Source of the DNA: Lethocerus indicus
Taxonomy: Eukaryota > Arthropoda > Insecta > Hemiptera > Belostomatidae
Assembly: GCA_019843655.1 (NCBI GenBank)
Contig: JACDQD010000002.1
Span: 568,585-632,584, forward strand
Direction of reading: 5' to 3'
DNA length: 64,000 nucleotides
Shown here: one piece after another, positions 11,648 to 23,059 of the stretch
How the letters are laid out: each line of letters begins with the position of its first letter
Position numbering within the stretch: the stretch's first letter is position 1
The notes under the pieces: generated by a model
What the model saw: the letters and a program-made list of their open reading frames with translations, nothing else
Database searches by the model: none
Told to the model about the DNA's origin: nothing
Made by a program: the position numbers and the translations under genes

Positions 11648-12787
11648 ATATATCGGAGCTCGTTAATTCGACGCGTTAAAAATGTCCTAAAAACAGGTAG
11701 ACTATTCGGTAATAGATCGGCGCTTTTGTTTGTAACAGTGCAGTGCAGACACGATGCTCCGTTACTAGGGCCGAAACTCACCTACGGCCTGACGGGTTAT
11801 CTTGAAATTTATTACAGACCTGTAAGCGTACTCGGGCACCGTACAATTGAGTTTTTATAGACCGGAACAGTGTTTCAGTGTCTGCTTCCAGTGCGTACCT
11901 GGTATTGCGGGAATTTAAAATGTACGACTGGCCCTTTAAAGGGGTGGCAACTTGCTAACGGCGTTCAACACCTGAGCACCAATTAAAGCTCCATCCTGCA
12001 GCCACCCCCAGTGGGGCTTTGTGAAGCGGTTCGCATCGCCGGATCACCTTAACAACAACGCCCATTGAAACGTCGACAAACCGTTTAACGAGTCGACAAT
12101 TACAGTGCCGCTATTACAGTGTTTCCTCCATATATTTTTTTTCTGTACGTTCACTCATCTCATTCGTATTCGGGGAGACGTCCCCTGGAGTTCTCTGGAG
12201 GTAGTGGATCACTGGCAATGAACCTTCAATGAATGATTCAACGAGCATTGAATCCGATATATTTTCCTAAAAATGGTTGTAGACAGGGATGATTCGTATA
12301 GAGTTTTTGTGGAGCGTTTATCGCCCCCCAACGCAGTAACGGGATCGGCGTGGACGGGAAATCGAAATTTCGACGTCGTTTAAAATCCCCCCCCTCCCGA
12401 CGCCAAATTAATGATAACGCGATTTGTAGCATTTCAATCCGTTGGGCAAACTGTGTCCGGTCGGGTAGGGCTTAGCGGGGGAAAAAAAATAATAAAAATC
12501 CCGCCGTTTTAAACGGGTTAGCCGGGGATTTTGGGGCGGCAATACGGAAAGGGCTCACAGAATTCCCCGTCGCTCGACGCCATCTCCGGATAATTACAAA
12601 AAGGTTGACCGACGGTCGAAACAAATAAATATTTTACAATTTTCTCCAAGCAGGGTTGTTTTCGGAGAATTGAAATTATTTGATTTTCACGTTCGCAATA
12701 AGCTATCAAATTTATAATATCATACTTATTAAGTGGTATATAAAATAGTTTTTAATCGTCAATACAAGTGGGGAATTAAACCATCGA
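11648..12787. other. non-coding stretch, no gene recognised
   Basis: Nothing recognisable. Short open frames only. Confidence 0.5.
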
Positions 12788-12818
12788 AACGTTGAATAAC
12801 GTTAACGTTGAATAACGT
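12788..12818. repeat. 16-bp tandem duplication
   Basis: AACGTTGAATAACGTT occurs twice head to tail, just outside the left end of the family D element. The unit contains the palindrome AACGTT at each end. Confidence 0.75.
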
Positions 12819-13057
12819 GTAGATCTTCACTACAGAGGGGTCCAAAAAAAATGTATCCACCGTTTAAAAGTCCATAACTTGCAAACTAATTGACGGATTT
12901 GTCTCATTTTTTGTAGTCTTATAGTGTTGTAGTTCCGGCAATAGCGTAATACAAGCGTTGTATTATTTTGTCAGATGACAGTCCGCCGTATAGTCAGTGT
13001 TCTGTTTGTCAGTTGTACCTTGAGTTACTCGAATAAACGTGGCTGGCGCAAGGCTTA

Positions 13058-13159
13058 GAATTGGATGAAAGGAAGCCAGTTTTGAAGTGGTATTTTAAGT
13101 ACGAAAACATTGAAATGAGGTTCAAACGGCGATGGCGAAACGAGTATCAAACAGAGCCA
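13058..13159 (+). pseudogene. transposase N-terminal helix-turn-helix remnant (family D)
   Basis: Thirty-four codons read without a stop. They include KWYFKYENIEMRFKRRWRNE followed by YQTEP. The tryptophan, the RRWRNE core and the TEP tail match the N-terminal helix-turn-helix domain of a class of mariner-related transposases (annotated in some databases as DUF4817); this is recognition from family knowledge, not a search. The domain would bind the element's terminal repeats. Catalytic DDE residues are absent because the middle of the gene is deleted right after this segment. Confidence 0.7.
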
Positions 13160-13178
13160 ATATCCGACTGCAGTTCGA

Positions 13179-13226
13179 CGGCATCGTTTCTGTGTTAACG
13201 GTGATTATTTCGAACGCCTACAGTGT
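13179..13226 (+). pseudogene. transposase extreme C-terminus remnant (family D)
   Basis: The open segment reads RHRFCVNGDYFERLQC. The C-x-NGD-x-FE-x-L arrangement is the usual ending of mariner-type transposases. It lies only about 20 bases after the helix-turn-helix remnant, where several hundred codons including the catalytic core should be, so an internal deletion joined the two ends of the gene. Confidence 0.7.
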
Positions 13227-13349
13227 GATGTATCTTTAAGTTGGACTTTAAGCTACACTCTCACCAAAAATGAGATACAACTCCGTCAATTAGTTTGCAA
13301 GTTATGGACTGTTAAACGGTGGATACATTTTTTTGGACCACCCGCCGTA

Positions 13350-14385
13350 TTTCAATCCCGACGGTAGCTAAGGAAGGAATGGGACGTTTTTAAAACGTCA
13401 ATATCAATATTCCTCTGGCCTAATATTGTCGTCGCCCGTTGAATTGAGACGATGGAGAACCGCCGGCTTCGATTTCGATTTTTTACTGCTCGCCATCGCG
13501 CCCCTTTAACTGCAAAAGTTACATGAGGCGGAAGCCGATAAAAAATCTCCTGTAATCTGATAATTTCTCCCCCTCGCCCTGAGTGAAGACTTTTTGCCAA
13601 CTTCGCACTGAAGAAAGCTGCCGGGCTACTCGCTTAAAACGAAGTGTACAATTGAAAATTTCCCATAAAAATATATACTGTATTTTTTCAATATATTTGG
13701 AGTTTTAACCGGATTTTCGTCCGCGTTCAACAAAACTTGCGGCGGCGCTCTGCATCCCCTTTGCTTTTATCTAATTAACGTACGTTGTCGGTGTTGAATT
13801 CGGTCAAAACCGGTTTACAATTTCAGTTTTCTACCCTTCGCCGACCTACCGGGTAATTAACCGAAGCGAGATCCGTCGGGTTAAAAGGGGTTGTTGTGAG
13901 ATATCGTCCGGGGTGGTTTGTTCGTTGGGGGGTGGATGGTCCGTCCAGAACAGTTGCGCATCCCCCTTCATGCTAATGCCCGCCCCCCACTGTTAGGGGT
14001 GTCGGAGGGGTGGAGGTACCCCCAACGCCGAAATTAACGCCGATTTACATAAGGCGAGAGAACAACGTTAAAATTACACTGTAGCACCAGGAGCTGGGAG
14101 CTTCGGAGCCCGTATAATAAGGGCGGCGGAGATGATATTCACTCCGGAGGATATTTAAGTCCTCGGTGGGACTCGGCCGCGTGTTCTAAACAGATTGGTA
14201 TTTTACTAAAAATTTATCTTCAAATCGAGATATTTAAGGGTTTGCGTTTCAACGAATTTAAAGATATACGTATAGGATACGGAATGTGTCATACCTGCTT
14301 AAGTGTATCTGAGGGTGTTAAATTTATAGTTCCTATTAAAATAGCTGGCAATTATTAAGGGAATAATATTAGTTTTCTTATCGAG
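13350..14385. other. non-coding stretch, no gene recognised
   Basis: No gene or repeat family. The 82-residue minus-strand frame at 13352-13600 begins next to the D element and has no recognisable domain. Confidence 0.5.
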
Positions 14386-14552
14386 AATGGAGTTGGGCCA
14401 CTTTCAAACTGCACTGTTCGATTATCGAACTAACTCTGATTACTTAAGTGTCAAGAATTGTCGTATTTGCTCGGATTATAAGCAAACTGTAAACGCTGTA
14501 CATGATAAATAAACCGGAAAAAATTGAAAAATGGAGTTGGGCCACTTTCAAA
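14386..14552. repeat. 23-bp direct repeat pair
   Basis: The same 23 bases, beginning AATGGAGTTGGGCC, occur at 14386-14408 and 14530-14552 with 121 bases between. No inverted ends or A tail are seen, so the origin is unclear (tandem duplication remnant or target-site duplication). Confidence 0.8.
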
Positions 14553-14888
14553 ATAAACGGCTCTTATAAAAGGCCGAATTAAAATTGCAGCCGCGAGCAT
14601 TTGAAGTTATAGAGAGTATCTGTATATTGAATCAAGGGCGCTTAATTAAGACCGTTTTCAAATCGGGAAAAGTGGAAATTGATCAGTCCCGTTGTACTGA
14701 AGAATCCGTATTTGAATATTCTGTACTTGTACCGTTTACAGTTTACAGTATAACCGATTCGGCGTTCCGCGAAAATTCCTGGAAAACAGTTACGAGATTT
14801 ACGGTCATGACGGTCTCGTGGTCCAGTGAATAGACACTGGTTACTGATAATAAAACGTCTCTCGGGCACGTTGCCTTCAACACGATGC

Positions 14889-14945
14889 CGAAGCGGCCGA
14901 CGGGACGCTACTGACGGTGGCGAGAAGCCGAAACTGCGGTAGAGA
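14889..14945. repeat. possible diverged family C half-arm
   Basis: The stretch GCGGCCGACGGGACGCTACT and the following GGTGGCGAGAAGCCGAAACT resemble the inner arm of family C (GCGCTACTGAAGATGGCGAG, then CGGCCGAAACC) with many changes. No opposite arm is present. Similar weak matches occur near 21300, 24306 and 51400. Confidence 0.35.
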
Positions 14946-15265
14946 GTGCTCTTTCTTTTCCGTTTTTTTTTTTTTTATAATAAAATCCCTAAAGCAAATT
15001 TCTCGCTCCGAGACCAAGAAGCGGCATAAACCTTTCCTCCCGGCTCGGCAGAAACTATGTTTCACATTTGCCGAAATGGTCGGCCTCGTTATACATATAA
15101 AAGGGGGCTTTATCCTCGCAGTTCTGGGATTTATTGTACTTTCCCCCGCCCCTCCCCTAGCCAGGGTATTTTTATAGGGTCCTTATATAAACATTTAGGT
15201 CTTCATACGGGACCGTTATTACGGGGCCGCCCGTTGGGGGTTCAGCTTTGCTTTATGGACACCGT

Positions 15266-15268
15266 CCT

Positions 15269-15300
<32 letters not shown>

Positions 15301-15331
15301 CTCACTCTCACTCTCTGTCTCTGTCACTCTC
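15266..15331. repeat. (CTCACT)n microsatellite
   Basis: A hexanucleotide CTCACT/CTCTCA array with a few substitutions. It produces the serine-histidine run seen in plus-strand translation, which is not a gene. Confidence 0.9.
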
Positions 15332-16363
15332 ATCATCGCCGGTCGGGACGCTCTGAATATTTTTATAGGCTTATTTTTACGCAACGTGAACCCTACCGAG
15401 CACTGAGGAGGTTCAGAGGATCGACCACGGTCCGAGTTGGATTGGGAAAAGTTTATCCATTGCGTTGATAATAAATTAATTGCACCGTTGCATAAAACTG
15501 TCTGATCTCCCTGAACTCCGTAAATCCAGATATCGCGTTTCCCATTATTTGGAGGCGGCGATTACAGGGCGAAAATTAATCATTTTTTTCCATGACGAAG
15601 GGGTTTTTCTATTGAAGAAAACAACGGGAGAAATTAATATTCCTGAATTTCTATATTTTTTCAAAGGTCGAATATCCTCCCTCGAAGGCACCGGGAGACA
15701 AGGCATTATTCACCTTAGTTTGAGCCCCGAGCATTTCAATTATAAAACCCTATTACTGTAGAAGTGTAATTAAACAAGAGTGGAACACTCTATCCGTTGT
15801 TCCGTTGTCTCGACGAGGTTGGGAAATAATTAAAAACGGAATCCTGAAAAATGTTTAAATACAAAAAAAAAAACCCCTATTCAAAATGAGATATACTGCA
15901 ATTTAAACTTTATTTTTAGGTGAAAAAAAAATCTTCTAATTTTACATCGAACAGTAAAATTTATGCTGGCGTCACAGTATAACTGCGATTTCGAGTAGTG
16001 TTATCGAAAAATTGGTACAGAAAAGAATTGTTCCGTGGAAATTTCTTCGAAAAACCGGGATTTTCATAAGGGACTGTTCGAAAAGACATAAAAGTGACGG
16101 CGGCCGAAGACGGCGGCGATTCTAATGAATAAATGAATAAAAAATTGACTCAATTTAAAACCATCCGTCTGCCCTTTTCTATGAACTCCTTTTAGAAATT
16201 TCAGTCTATTATTCAGCGCGGCGGGATGAATATTTTAAACCGCCGGGGAAACTGCTTAACCCCCCCGTTTCCCTGCAAGGCGCAAATGAAAACTCAAATT
16301 GATCGTATTTATTTATACAAAATACAATTTATATAACGTAAATATTTCGTTTTGCTGTTTCAG
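15332..16363. other. non-coding stretch, no gene recognised
   Basis: The 93-residue open frame at 15480-15761 has ordinary composition but no motif I recognise. No splice or poly(A) context supports it. AT-rich from 15770 to 16060. Confidence 0.45.
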
Positions 16364-16401
16364 ATTTCCGAGGAGAATTTTCAACAGCCCTGAAACATAA
16401 G
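16364..16401 (+). other. candidate 38-nt internal microexon
   Basis: A pyrimidine-rich acceptor (TATTTCGTTTTGCTGTTTCAG) ends at 16363, shown here as 16343-16363 in position rather than as a proven site. A near-consensus donor (AAG followed by GTAAGA) begins at 16402. Of the three frames through the 38 bases, only the one with two bases left over at the start is open; it reads FRGEFSTALKHK. The other two hit stops. I do not recognise the peptide. Because 38 is not a multiple of three, skipping would shift the frame. Good splice sites with one open frame can arise by chance in 64 kb, so this is a candidate only. Confidence 0.3.
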
Positions 16402-17149
16402 GTAAGAATATTATTCTGTCTTCGAAACAGGTTCCATCTACCCCTCCTGTATCTAGGACTCATACAACGTATGAAATATCCAAATCAAATGTTTCGTAAT
16501 TTACCACTGTTTGTTTCCATCATAAAATGTGTGGACTGATGACTTTTTCTAGAAAATGATGATCGGAGGAAGGGTTTTTTTGACGTAATACCTTTTTTTT
16601 TTTAAATCGGTACCTGCCCATTTCCTATAGTTTTTATCGTTTATTACTGTATTTGAATTAATTAATCAGCGTTCCGTCCCGCCCTGTCGGCCGCGTGTTC
16701 GGCGTCGGCGGAAACACCCCGTGGCCGTTGAAACGCGCGGTACGTGACAGGTTGTTTCCGTCAGGGGTAATAATTATATTCTCGAATTATGCGGTAAACG
16801 GGGCGGGGGTCGAAATGGAACACTATTTGGCCGTAGGGGTTGGTCGGAATGGAAGTGGCGGTAGTGATTGCGTGGAAGGGCAGGTATCGGGGTCGGGGTG
16901 GGGTGGGGGGGGGTGCTGTTTCATCCCTGCAGAACCAATTCCGCGAGCGTCTAATTACATAAACTGTATTCCCAGTCATCCCCCTTTTCATCTACGCGCT
17001 TTCCTCCAATTAAACCTCGGGCGTAACCGTCTTACGATCCGCTGTAACATCGGTATCGATTTCACGCTCTGCGGAATCGCCGCTCGGAATATATTTCGAA
17101 AAAACGGTATTTATTCATTTTAAGGTTTTCGTTTTACACCTTACACCGC
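16402..17149. other. non-coding stretch, no gene recognised
   Basis: The 142-residue plus-strand frame at 16695-17123 runs through GC-rich sequence with a long G run (16895-16915) and has no recognisable domain. I treat it as chance. Confidence 0.5.
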
Positions 17150-17378
17150 TTTGACAATTAAATAATTGCGGAATTCACCGACAAGTGGCGCGTTGTACAT
17201 TTTTGTAAGATGATTTTGATAAGATTCTTCGATACGTTACTATTTGGTCCTTTCTGAAACATTCGGTATCAAAATTACATTGTCTGTAAAAAGTTGTACG
17301 CTGTGTACGGTGATGAAACCTTAAATGAACGGCAGTGTCGGTAAGTAATTCCGCAATTACTTAGTTGCCAACCCGATA
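17150..17378. mobile_element. Family A mariner-like MITE, copy 2
   Basis: The left end is degraded but still reads TTGACAATTAAATAATTGCG; the right end is intact (CCGCAATTACTTAGTTGCCA, then ACCCGA and TA). The subterminal ACAAGTGGCGCGTTGTACAT block matches other A copies. About 229 bp and non-coding. Confidence 0.8.
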
Positions 17379-18640
17379 CATCCGTGTACGGTGAGCGTAA
17401 AAAAAGTCACCGGCGACTGTACATAACCAAGTAACGAGTCCGCGAGACACTTAGGCCGTCGGGTACAGCCCTAAAAAGGCAGTGAAACTAGGGCGAAATG
17501 GAGTAACAATTAATCCATTATAACGGGGCCGGAAGGGCGCATTCATTCAAACTCGATAATCCTGCATTGGGGAACGCCGAAGGTTCAATAGAAAATGGAT
17601 CGTATATATATATATAATTCTTTTTTTTCGGTCATTCCCTTTTCCGGTCGCCAAAAGGGCTCTCTCTCCGGCCCGATTAGCGCTGTCCGCTGCAGAATCC
17701 GGATTTCGGGGTTTTTGAAACGTCCAATTGTCGAAGTCCCCCATTGGGGGCCCCATTGTCGTTTGACGATTTGGTTTTGGCCACGTCACATGATGTCAGT
17801 CATAAATCAACGATTTTGGGGGGCGGGGGGCATATTTTTTTATTTTCTAATTTTTTTTCAACCCCCCCGACGTCCGCCCCGCCGCCCACGTTATTTATCG
17901 TCATTGTTCTATCGAAGTGAATCTAGCCGCTTTGTATTTTACGGCCTATTGTACGACGTAATTTAATGCCAATTCGACCGTCCAATTATATAAATATATA
18001 AGCCGTTTTCGGACCGGTCATTTTATAGTCATTCTCCGGATAAATAGGAGACGGCCTATTTTGTATTTTTCGAGAAAGAAATTTCGAGAATTTCGGTTTT
18101 TCCGGCGGTACACTTTTCTCCCACTTTATATACGCGTGTCGAGTGTTTCCAATCGAAACGGGGATCAGTCGGCCACCCCCCCCCTCCCACCCCCCGCAAA
18201 CGGGGTGGATTAAAAGAGGGTTGGCGGTCGGGAGTTCTTAGGGGACGCCTCCGCCTCCGCCGTTGACGAGGGTGGTTGGGGGTTGGCCGGGACGCAATCA
18301 ATTCTGAAGGGTAGTTCGGCCCACCGCCCTGGGAATAACAACCGTCGCAGACCGTCTCGGGCTACGTTTCAATTACGCCCCCCCGGAGGAAGGGTGAGAG
18401 GCCGTTCCACCTGAAAAATTAACTCCGAGTCATCTAAACGGTTTTTTTTTTCTTTTTGGCGCCCGTGCTTAAACTCGCCGCCAGTTTTGGCTCCTTTGAC
18501 GCCTCCAGTCAACTCCCAGGTTGACAGCTTAAGACTGCGACAAGGTCCTTCCGTTGATCCTGAACCGAAGCCCAGAATTGCCACTGAAACCTTTTCGCCG
18601 GTCCAAGTTTTGACAAGCTCAAGGGTTGAATTTCAACCCC
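17379..18640. other. non-coding stretch, no gene recognised
   Basis: Holds a short TA run near 17604-17615 and G or C runs near 17818-17830 and 18175-18197. The 123-residue plus-strand frame at 17595-17966 reads through these and is not convincing. Confidence 0.5.
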
Positions 18641-18890
18641 AAATTCTTTGAGCACGTATAAGATACATTCAGCAATTTCCATTGTCTAATTATGGCGAAT
18701 CACAATAATGGCCTTTATTCGGCCATCATCGACCTCCAGAGCGCTGCTCGTCTTTTAATGAAAAATCCGTAAAAAATGAAAAATTTTTTAACGTATCAAA
18801 GACTCTTATCCGTGCAAAGATGTTGACGTACTTAAAAATATTTACAAGGCCCTTGTCGGTGAATTCCGCAATTACTTAGTTATGCTGCGT
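18641..18890. mobile_element. Family A mariner-like fragment, copy 3 (right end only)
   Basis: Interior blocks (TTTATTCGGCCATCATCGAC and CAAAGATGTTGACGTACTTA, then AAAATATTTACAA) match copy 6 at 63.1 kb. The right terminal repeat CCGCAATTACTTAGTT is present but breaks off before the usual GCCAACCCAA. No left end was found. The GACGT-containing block is shared by three copies and is thus a family feature. Confidence 0.7.
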
Positions 18891-19788
18891 ACTGCGTAAA
18901 CCAGCGTACGGAGACGTAAAATTTCGCCAGAGCCCTACTGTAAAAAAGTTATTTGTATCGCTCTTTGTGAAGGATTATTTGAATAGATTACAAGTTAAAG
19001 GCATACAAAAGTCCGGGACGCATTTATACCGTAAAAAACCGAAGAAACTTACTTTATTGAATTTTTTTCAGCATTAAACGGGGTTTCCATCGGGTCCCGC
19101 GACCGGGTCTATCGTAACGATTGATTGGAAATGTAATTTTTTTTTTTTTTTACGCAAGAAATGTCCAACTGCTCCCGGCCAACTGCGGTCAGTTGTTCTT
19201 CAACCCCCTAGAATTTTCCGCCGGAAAAACCGACCTAATTGAAAATGCCGGCCTAATGTAAAAATAATGGGAGTTGGAGTTGGTGGGCGGCAAAAAAAAA
19301 AAAAAAATTAGAATAGAGAGCCGCCGGGCCGTCCGGCCCTAGGGCCCGGCCTCGTCGCCGGCAAGAACTAGCAATAAATTGTGATGAGGCAATTTGGGCC
19401 ACGCTCCGTCGCCATCCGATGTAACAACTTCCAGCACCACTTCTGAACTCTATTAGGGCGGCGGAATAGTGCCCAATATTTCGCCTGTATTAACGGCAAT
19501 TACGACATATTTTTTTTTTTTGTTAACCTTCTGTCAGTGCCCCAAGTCGACTTCGAGACCGCTCGCTTAAACTCTTTTTTATTTGACTAATTTTATTGCG
19601 GTCACTGTAAAATACATTGACTCGGACATTGATGTCCGAGTAGCACTATTACTGATGGACAAGAAGTCCGCTGGTTATTTATTTATTTTCATATTTTTAC
19701 GCTGTTTAGATCATTCGGCCAGTTTGGATTAGGACGATGGGCTAAACGTGACAATATTATTCGATCGCGATTATTTTTTTTTTTATAA
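18891..19788. other. non-coding stretch with one strong palindrome
   Basis: No gene. A perfect 10-base stem with a two-base loop (ACTCGGACAT, TG, ATGTCCGAGT) lies at 19620-19641. Poly-T and poly-A runs occur at 19138-19151, 19293-19307 and 19510-19521. Confidence 0.55.
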
Positions 19789-20508
19789 TTAACACGTTGA
19801 CTGCCAACTACGAGATAACTCGTCCTATGTTTACTTGTTATTTTTTTATTTATATTGCAGCTACGATTAAACTAGGAATATTTCAGTGCTAATATCGATG
19901 GGAAGGCTTCTGGGAAACAGGCTTGCGTGAACAGAAAAATTTTTTTTTAAAAACGGACAAAAAATATAATTATAGAGATTAATTCAAATTCGAGAAATTG
20001 AATGATATTTTATTGTTTGTGGAACTTTTTAAAACAATTTTCCAGACAAAGGGCCGGCTTCTCTTCAGAGGCTTCTTTTCTCAAAAATCGACGCGACGAC
20101 GAATTCTTCTCTGAACTTTATCAAGTTTTATTTTTAAAAAAAAGTTACTTTTTGAAAAATTTTGTTGAGCACTGCGTATATAATATGTAGCGAAACCTTT
20201 TTGGGCCGTCCAATAGTCTCTCTTAGAGATTCGATTATTGTAATCTCGAATTATATTCGGTTTCGTAGAAATTTCGCTGCCAAATACAATCTCCTTTTCT
20301 GTTATTTCGTTGGGTTTTCAAACACATAATTTTTTCATCGTGTATTTGCAGCAGAGATTTCTGTTACAGAAGCCAACTACGAGACAATTCGTAAGATATT
20401 TTTTGAAAAATACATTTTTCTTTATGCTTTTTGATGACAACTATGCACTGGAATTGCAGTTTTTTATTCGTATATTTCTGAAAATTGCCGTGGCAGTCAA
20501 CGTGTCAA
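19789..20508. mobile_element. piggyBac-like MITE (family G)
   Basis: The left border is TTAA at 19789-19792 followed by CACGTTGACTGCCA. The right border is the perfect 14-base inverse, TGGCAGTCAACGTG, followed by TCAA, one change from TTAA. TTAA target sites are the hallmark of the piggyBac superfamily. A subterminal block, GCCAACTACGAGAYAAYTCG, recurs in direct orientation at about 19803 and 20372. At 720 bp with no transposase recognised in any frame, it is non-autonomous. Confidence 0.75.
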
Positions 20509-22715
20509 GTAATTTAGAAATATGTGTCCTCTGTGATTTGAGATTTTGTCTAAATTGTTAGATATTTCATTAGATCGAACGATAGAATTCCCTATTGTTT
20601 ATCCGCCGCGACGAATTAGGCTCGTATTTTTTTTTCTGTCCGTATCTGCCGTTCATTTTTTTTTTTTTTTTTTTATTTAGGCCCGGCGCGTACATTTCAA
20701 AGTAAACACTTTGGTGAAATTAAACGCAACGGTCGGTATTGTCGGCCGGCTACAAAGCCCGTCGGTTCTGAAAGGGAATTTAATAACCGAACATTTTCGA
20801 AGACAAAAGCCCCGGTACGGAATTGAAACTTGAAAGGTTCCGCCGAACGGCCGCAATTTACGGCCGGTTTCAATTTCGCGTTAACGGGCGACCGAAACGA
20901 TTGTAGTTGTAGTTGTAGTATTGTTGTCGGAGCGACTTTAGGTGAGCGCGTATTTCGACTGAATTCCTGTTGGGGGTTTGGGGGGGGTGGTTCGGGTGCA
21001 TCGCGGTTCCTATTCCCCGGCATTGATACCCGTCACGAGCTCGTTATAATTGCGATAATGAGGCCCCGGGCATAAACGAGAATCCCGCCCCACTGGGATT
21101 GTGCACGAAAGGCACCGCAAGGCCCCGCCGTCGGCCATTATTCAAGACGGTGAAAATTAGCGTAACGAAACTGTTTTCGGATTTTTTTTCTTCCAGACGA
21201 AGTCGAACGAAGTAGGACTTAAGGGGAGATTGAAAAATACTCTCTAGGTGCTAGGCGGAGATCCGAAAGCATAATAGGGGAGCGAATAACTCTGCTGTCG
21301 GGAGGACGCGACTGAAGATGGCGGAGAGCCGAAAACGAATTTTCCATCGCAGTCTCCCATCGTACCGAGAATATAAACCCCCCCCCGCCCCGGGGGGGGG
21401 TGGATTGAAACAGCGAGGCGGTGGTCATCGCAGCGCGTGTGCCCTTTCGAGGGAAGAAAGGGACGCCGGGAGGAATACTAATGGGCCCTAATGGCCGTGC
21501 CCCGGGCCCGATATTGGATCGCCTCATCTTTAAGTCAGACAACAATGCAGGTTACCCCCGTTCCCGAGAGGTGGGGGGGGGAGGCTTCTGAAACTACTTT
21601 GACGATTTACAAAGGGTTCCCACCCCACCCCCAGGGCCACGAAGGGCCCGTACATTAACTTCGCTCGATTAAATAATTTACCGCTGTAAATTATTTTCCT
21701 TCCTTTCGGCCAACGACGGCCTCCACATTCCGCACGTGGAGTTGGTCAATTACAGGTGAACACGGTACAATTTCAGATCATGGTCAGATTCTGGGTACGC
21801 TCGCATAACTCAAATAATATATCATAAATGTCGAGCATACTTTCGTGCCTCCAATTGCGGCCGGGCATCATTTAAAATCTTCGGATTATATTCAGTTTTC
21901 GAAACTTTGAGTCTGAGAGTCGTAAAACGTGAAACCACTTCCCTTGACGGGTTCTCCTTCCTCGATTAACCCTGTGTAAATAGGGTTCATTTGAACCTGG
22001 AAGTACCCGGGAAGAAAACATTTCAATGTATTTATAAAATTAAACATTGATTAGATGGAGGAATTGATAATCTTATTTCCATCAAAAGTATAGTATTTTC
22101 TGTCGAATTCTACTCACTCTCGCCTTATAATTGGCTCGAAATATCAACCGTTTATGGTTTTAGTTACGGATCGAATTTTAAACCGATTTCAGTGTCGGAA
22201 AAGCGTCCCGCCTTCGGTTATTCAAACGCCCCGTCAAATCTGCGATTGCGTAACGAAATATTAAAAATCGATCATTGTCAAATACACGAAACTATATAAT
22301 TATATAATGACCGCAGTGTCAGTTATAACGCCGATTTTTTTTTTCCGTTTTTCGACCGGTTCGCCGCGTCAACATTTTATCAGCCGGCGTTATCTGCGTA
22401 CGTTGCGGCGGGACACGGGGGAAACCGAGAGAGGGATGAAGTGAAGAAGGGATGAGGGTGAGAGGGATAGGGCCGGCGGGAGAATTGTGTGCGGCCCCTT
22501 TGTGCGTAAATATCCGTCTGGGAGGAAATAAATTCGAAACGCGTTCGGAGGAGAACCTTTGCGTCAATTCGTGGGGGGTGGGGGGTGGGGGGGCGGTCCT
22601 CGAACGGCTTCGAAAACCTCTTTCCACTCCACAACGGGACGCCGCCTGCCGCGGAGGAAACCTGGCGAAGAGACCGATACTGTAGATGAGTTTCACTGCA
22701 AATTATTAATTGTTG
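20509..22715. other. non-coding stretch, no gene recognised
   Basis: Contains a 16-base pyrimidine/poly-T tract near 20657-20674, a (GTAGTT)3 run at 20903-20920, C or G runs at 21380-21402, and G-rich sequence near 22573-22594. A polypyrimidine-AG motif ends at 21196, but the following frame stops after 16 codons with no donor, so it does not support an exon. Confidence 0.5.
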
Positions 22716-23059
22716 TAAAGGGCGTCCCAAAATTAACGCGAGATTTGAATTAATTTAAATTTTTTTATCCAATCGTAAAGTACACAGGACAGGGTTATGT
22801 GCGGAATAACACATCGGGCTTAGCTGGCACATACTACGCACTCTTTTGTCCACATTTTTCCACGACCATTTTGCATAAATGTGGCCGAATTTCGTTGATG
22901 CGGCGTTGAATTTCCTCCTTCAATGGACGCGTCTTTGACTTCAAATAAACACCGTAAAAAGAAATCCAACGGTCAATGGGTTTTTTTAATAGGATTACCA
23001 GCTTTACTGCAAGAATGGTGGCAAATGCAAATCTTGCTTTAATTTTGGGACGCCCTTTA
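22716..23059 (-). mobile_element. Family H Tc1/mariner deletion derivative
   Basis: Bounded by TA on both sides, with a perfect 19-base terminal inverted repeat: AAGGGCGTCCCAAAATTAA on the left, its complement on the right. Total 344 bp. The minus strand carries the end of a transposase gene, annotated separately. It is a single copy in this window, 167 bases from family D copy 2, though the two terminal sequences are unrelated. Confidence 0.88.
22795..22970 (-). pseudogene. transposase C-terminal remnant (family H)
   Basis: Read on the minus strand. An open segment of the 86-codon frame gives YLKSKTRPLKEEIQRRINEI followed by RPHLCKMVVE. After a one-base frameshift near 22850 the reading continues to SPDVLFRT and a stop at 22795. 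A WG/YLKSK segment, a charged EEIQRRI helix and a final DVLFRT-type ending are what the C-terminal part of many Tc1/mariner-family transposases looks like. The catalytic DDE/D core is missing. Family level is a judgement from motif shape, not from a search. Confidence 0.65.

Larger units (their letters stand above)
12831..13349 (+). mobile_element. Family D Tc1/mariner deletion derivative, copy 1
   Basis: TA is present at both borders. The left terminal sequence CAGAGGGGTCCAAAAAAAAT is mirrored at the right by ATTTTTTTGGACCACCCGCCG. Long subterminal inverted repeats follow: GTCCATAACTTGCAAACTAA on the left and TTAGTTTGCAAGTTATGGAC on the right, perfect over 20 bases. The interior keeps two pieces of a transposase gene, annotated separately, joined by a large deletion. 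At about 519 bp it cannot be autonomous. The second copy at 23.2 kb carries the same interior junction, so the deleted form itself was probably mobilised by a full-length relative elsewhere in the genome. Confidence 0.88.

Noticed and set aside
16695..17123. 142-codon plus-strand open frame
   Set aside because: GC-rich, runs through a long G tract, and has no recognisable domain or supporting splice signals.
21172..21300. strong polypyrimidine-AG acceptor at 21196
   Set aside because: The best frame after it ends in a stop after 16 codons, with no donor or poly(A) signal nearby.
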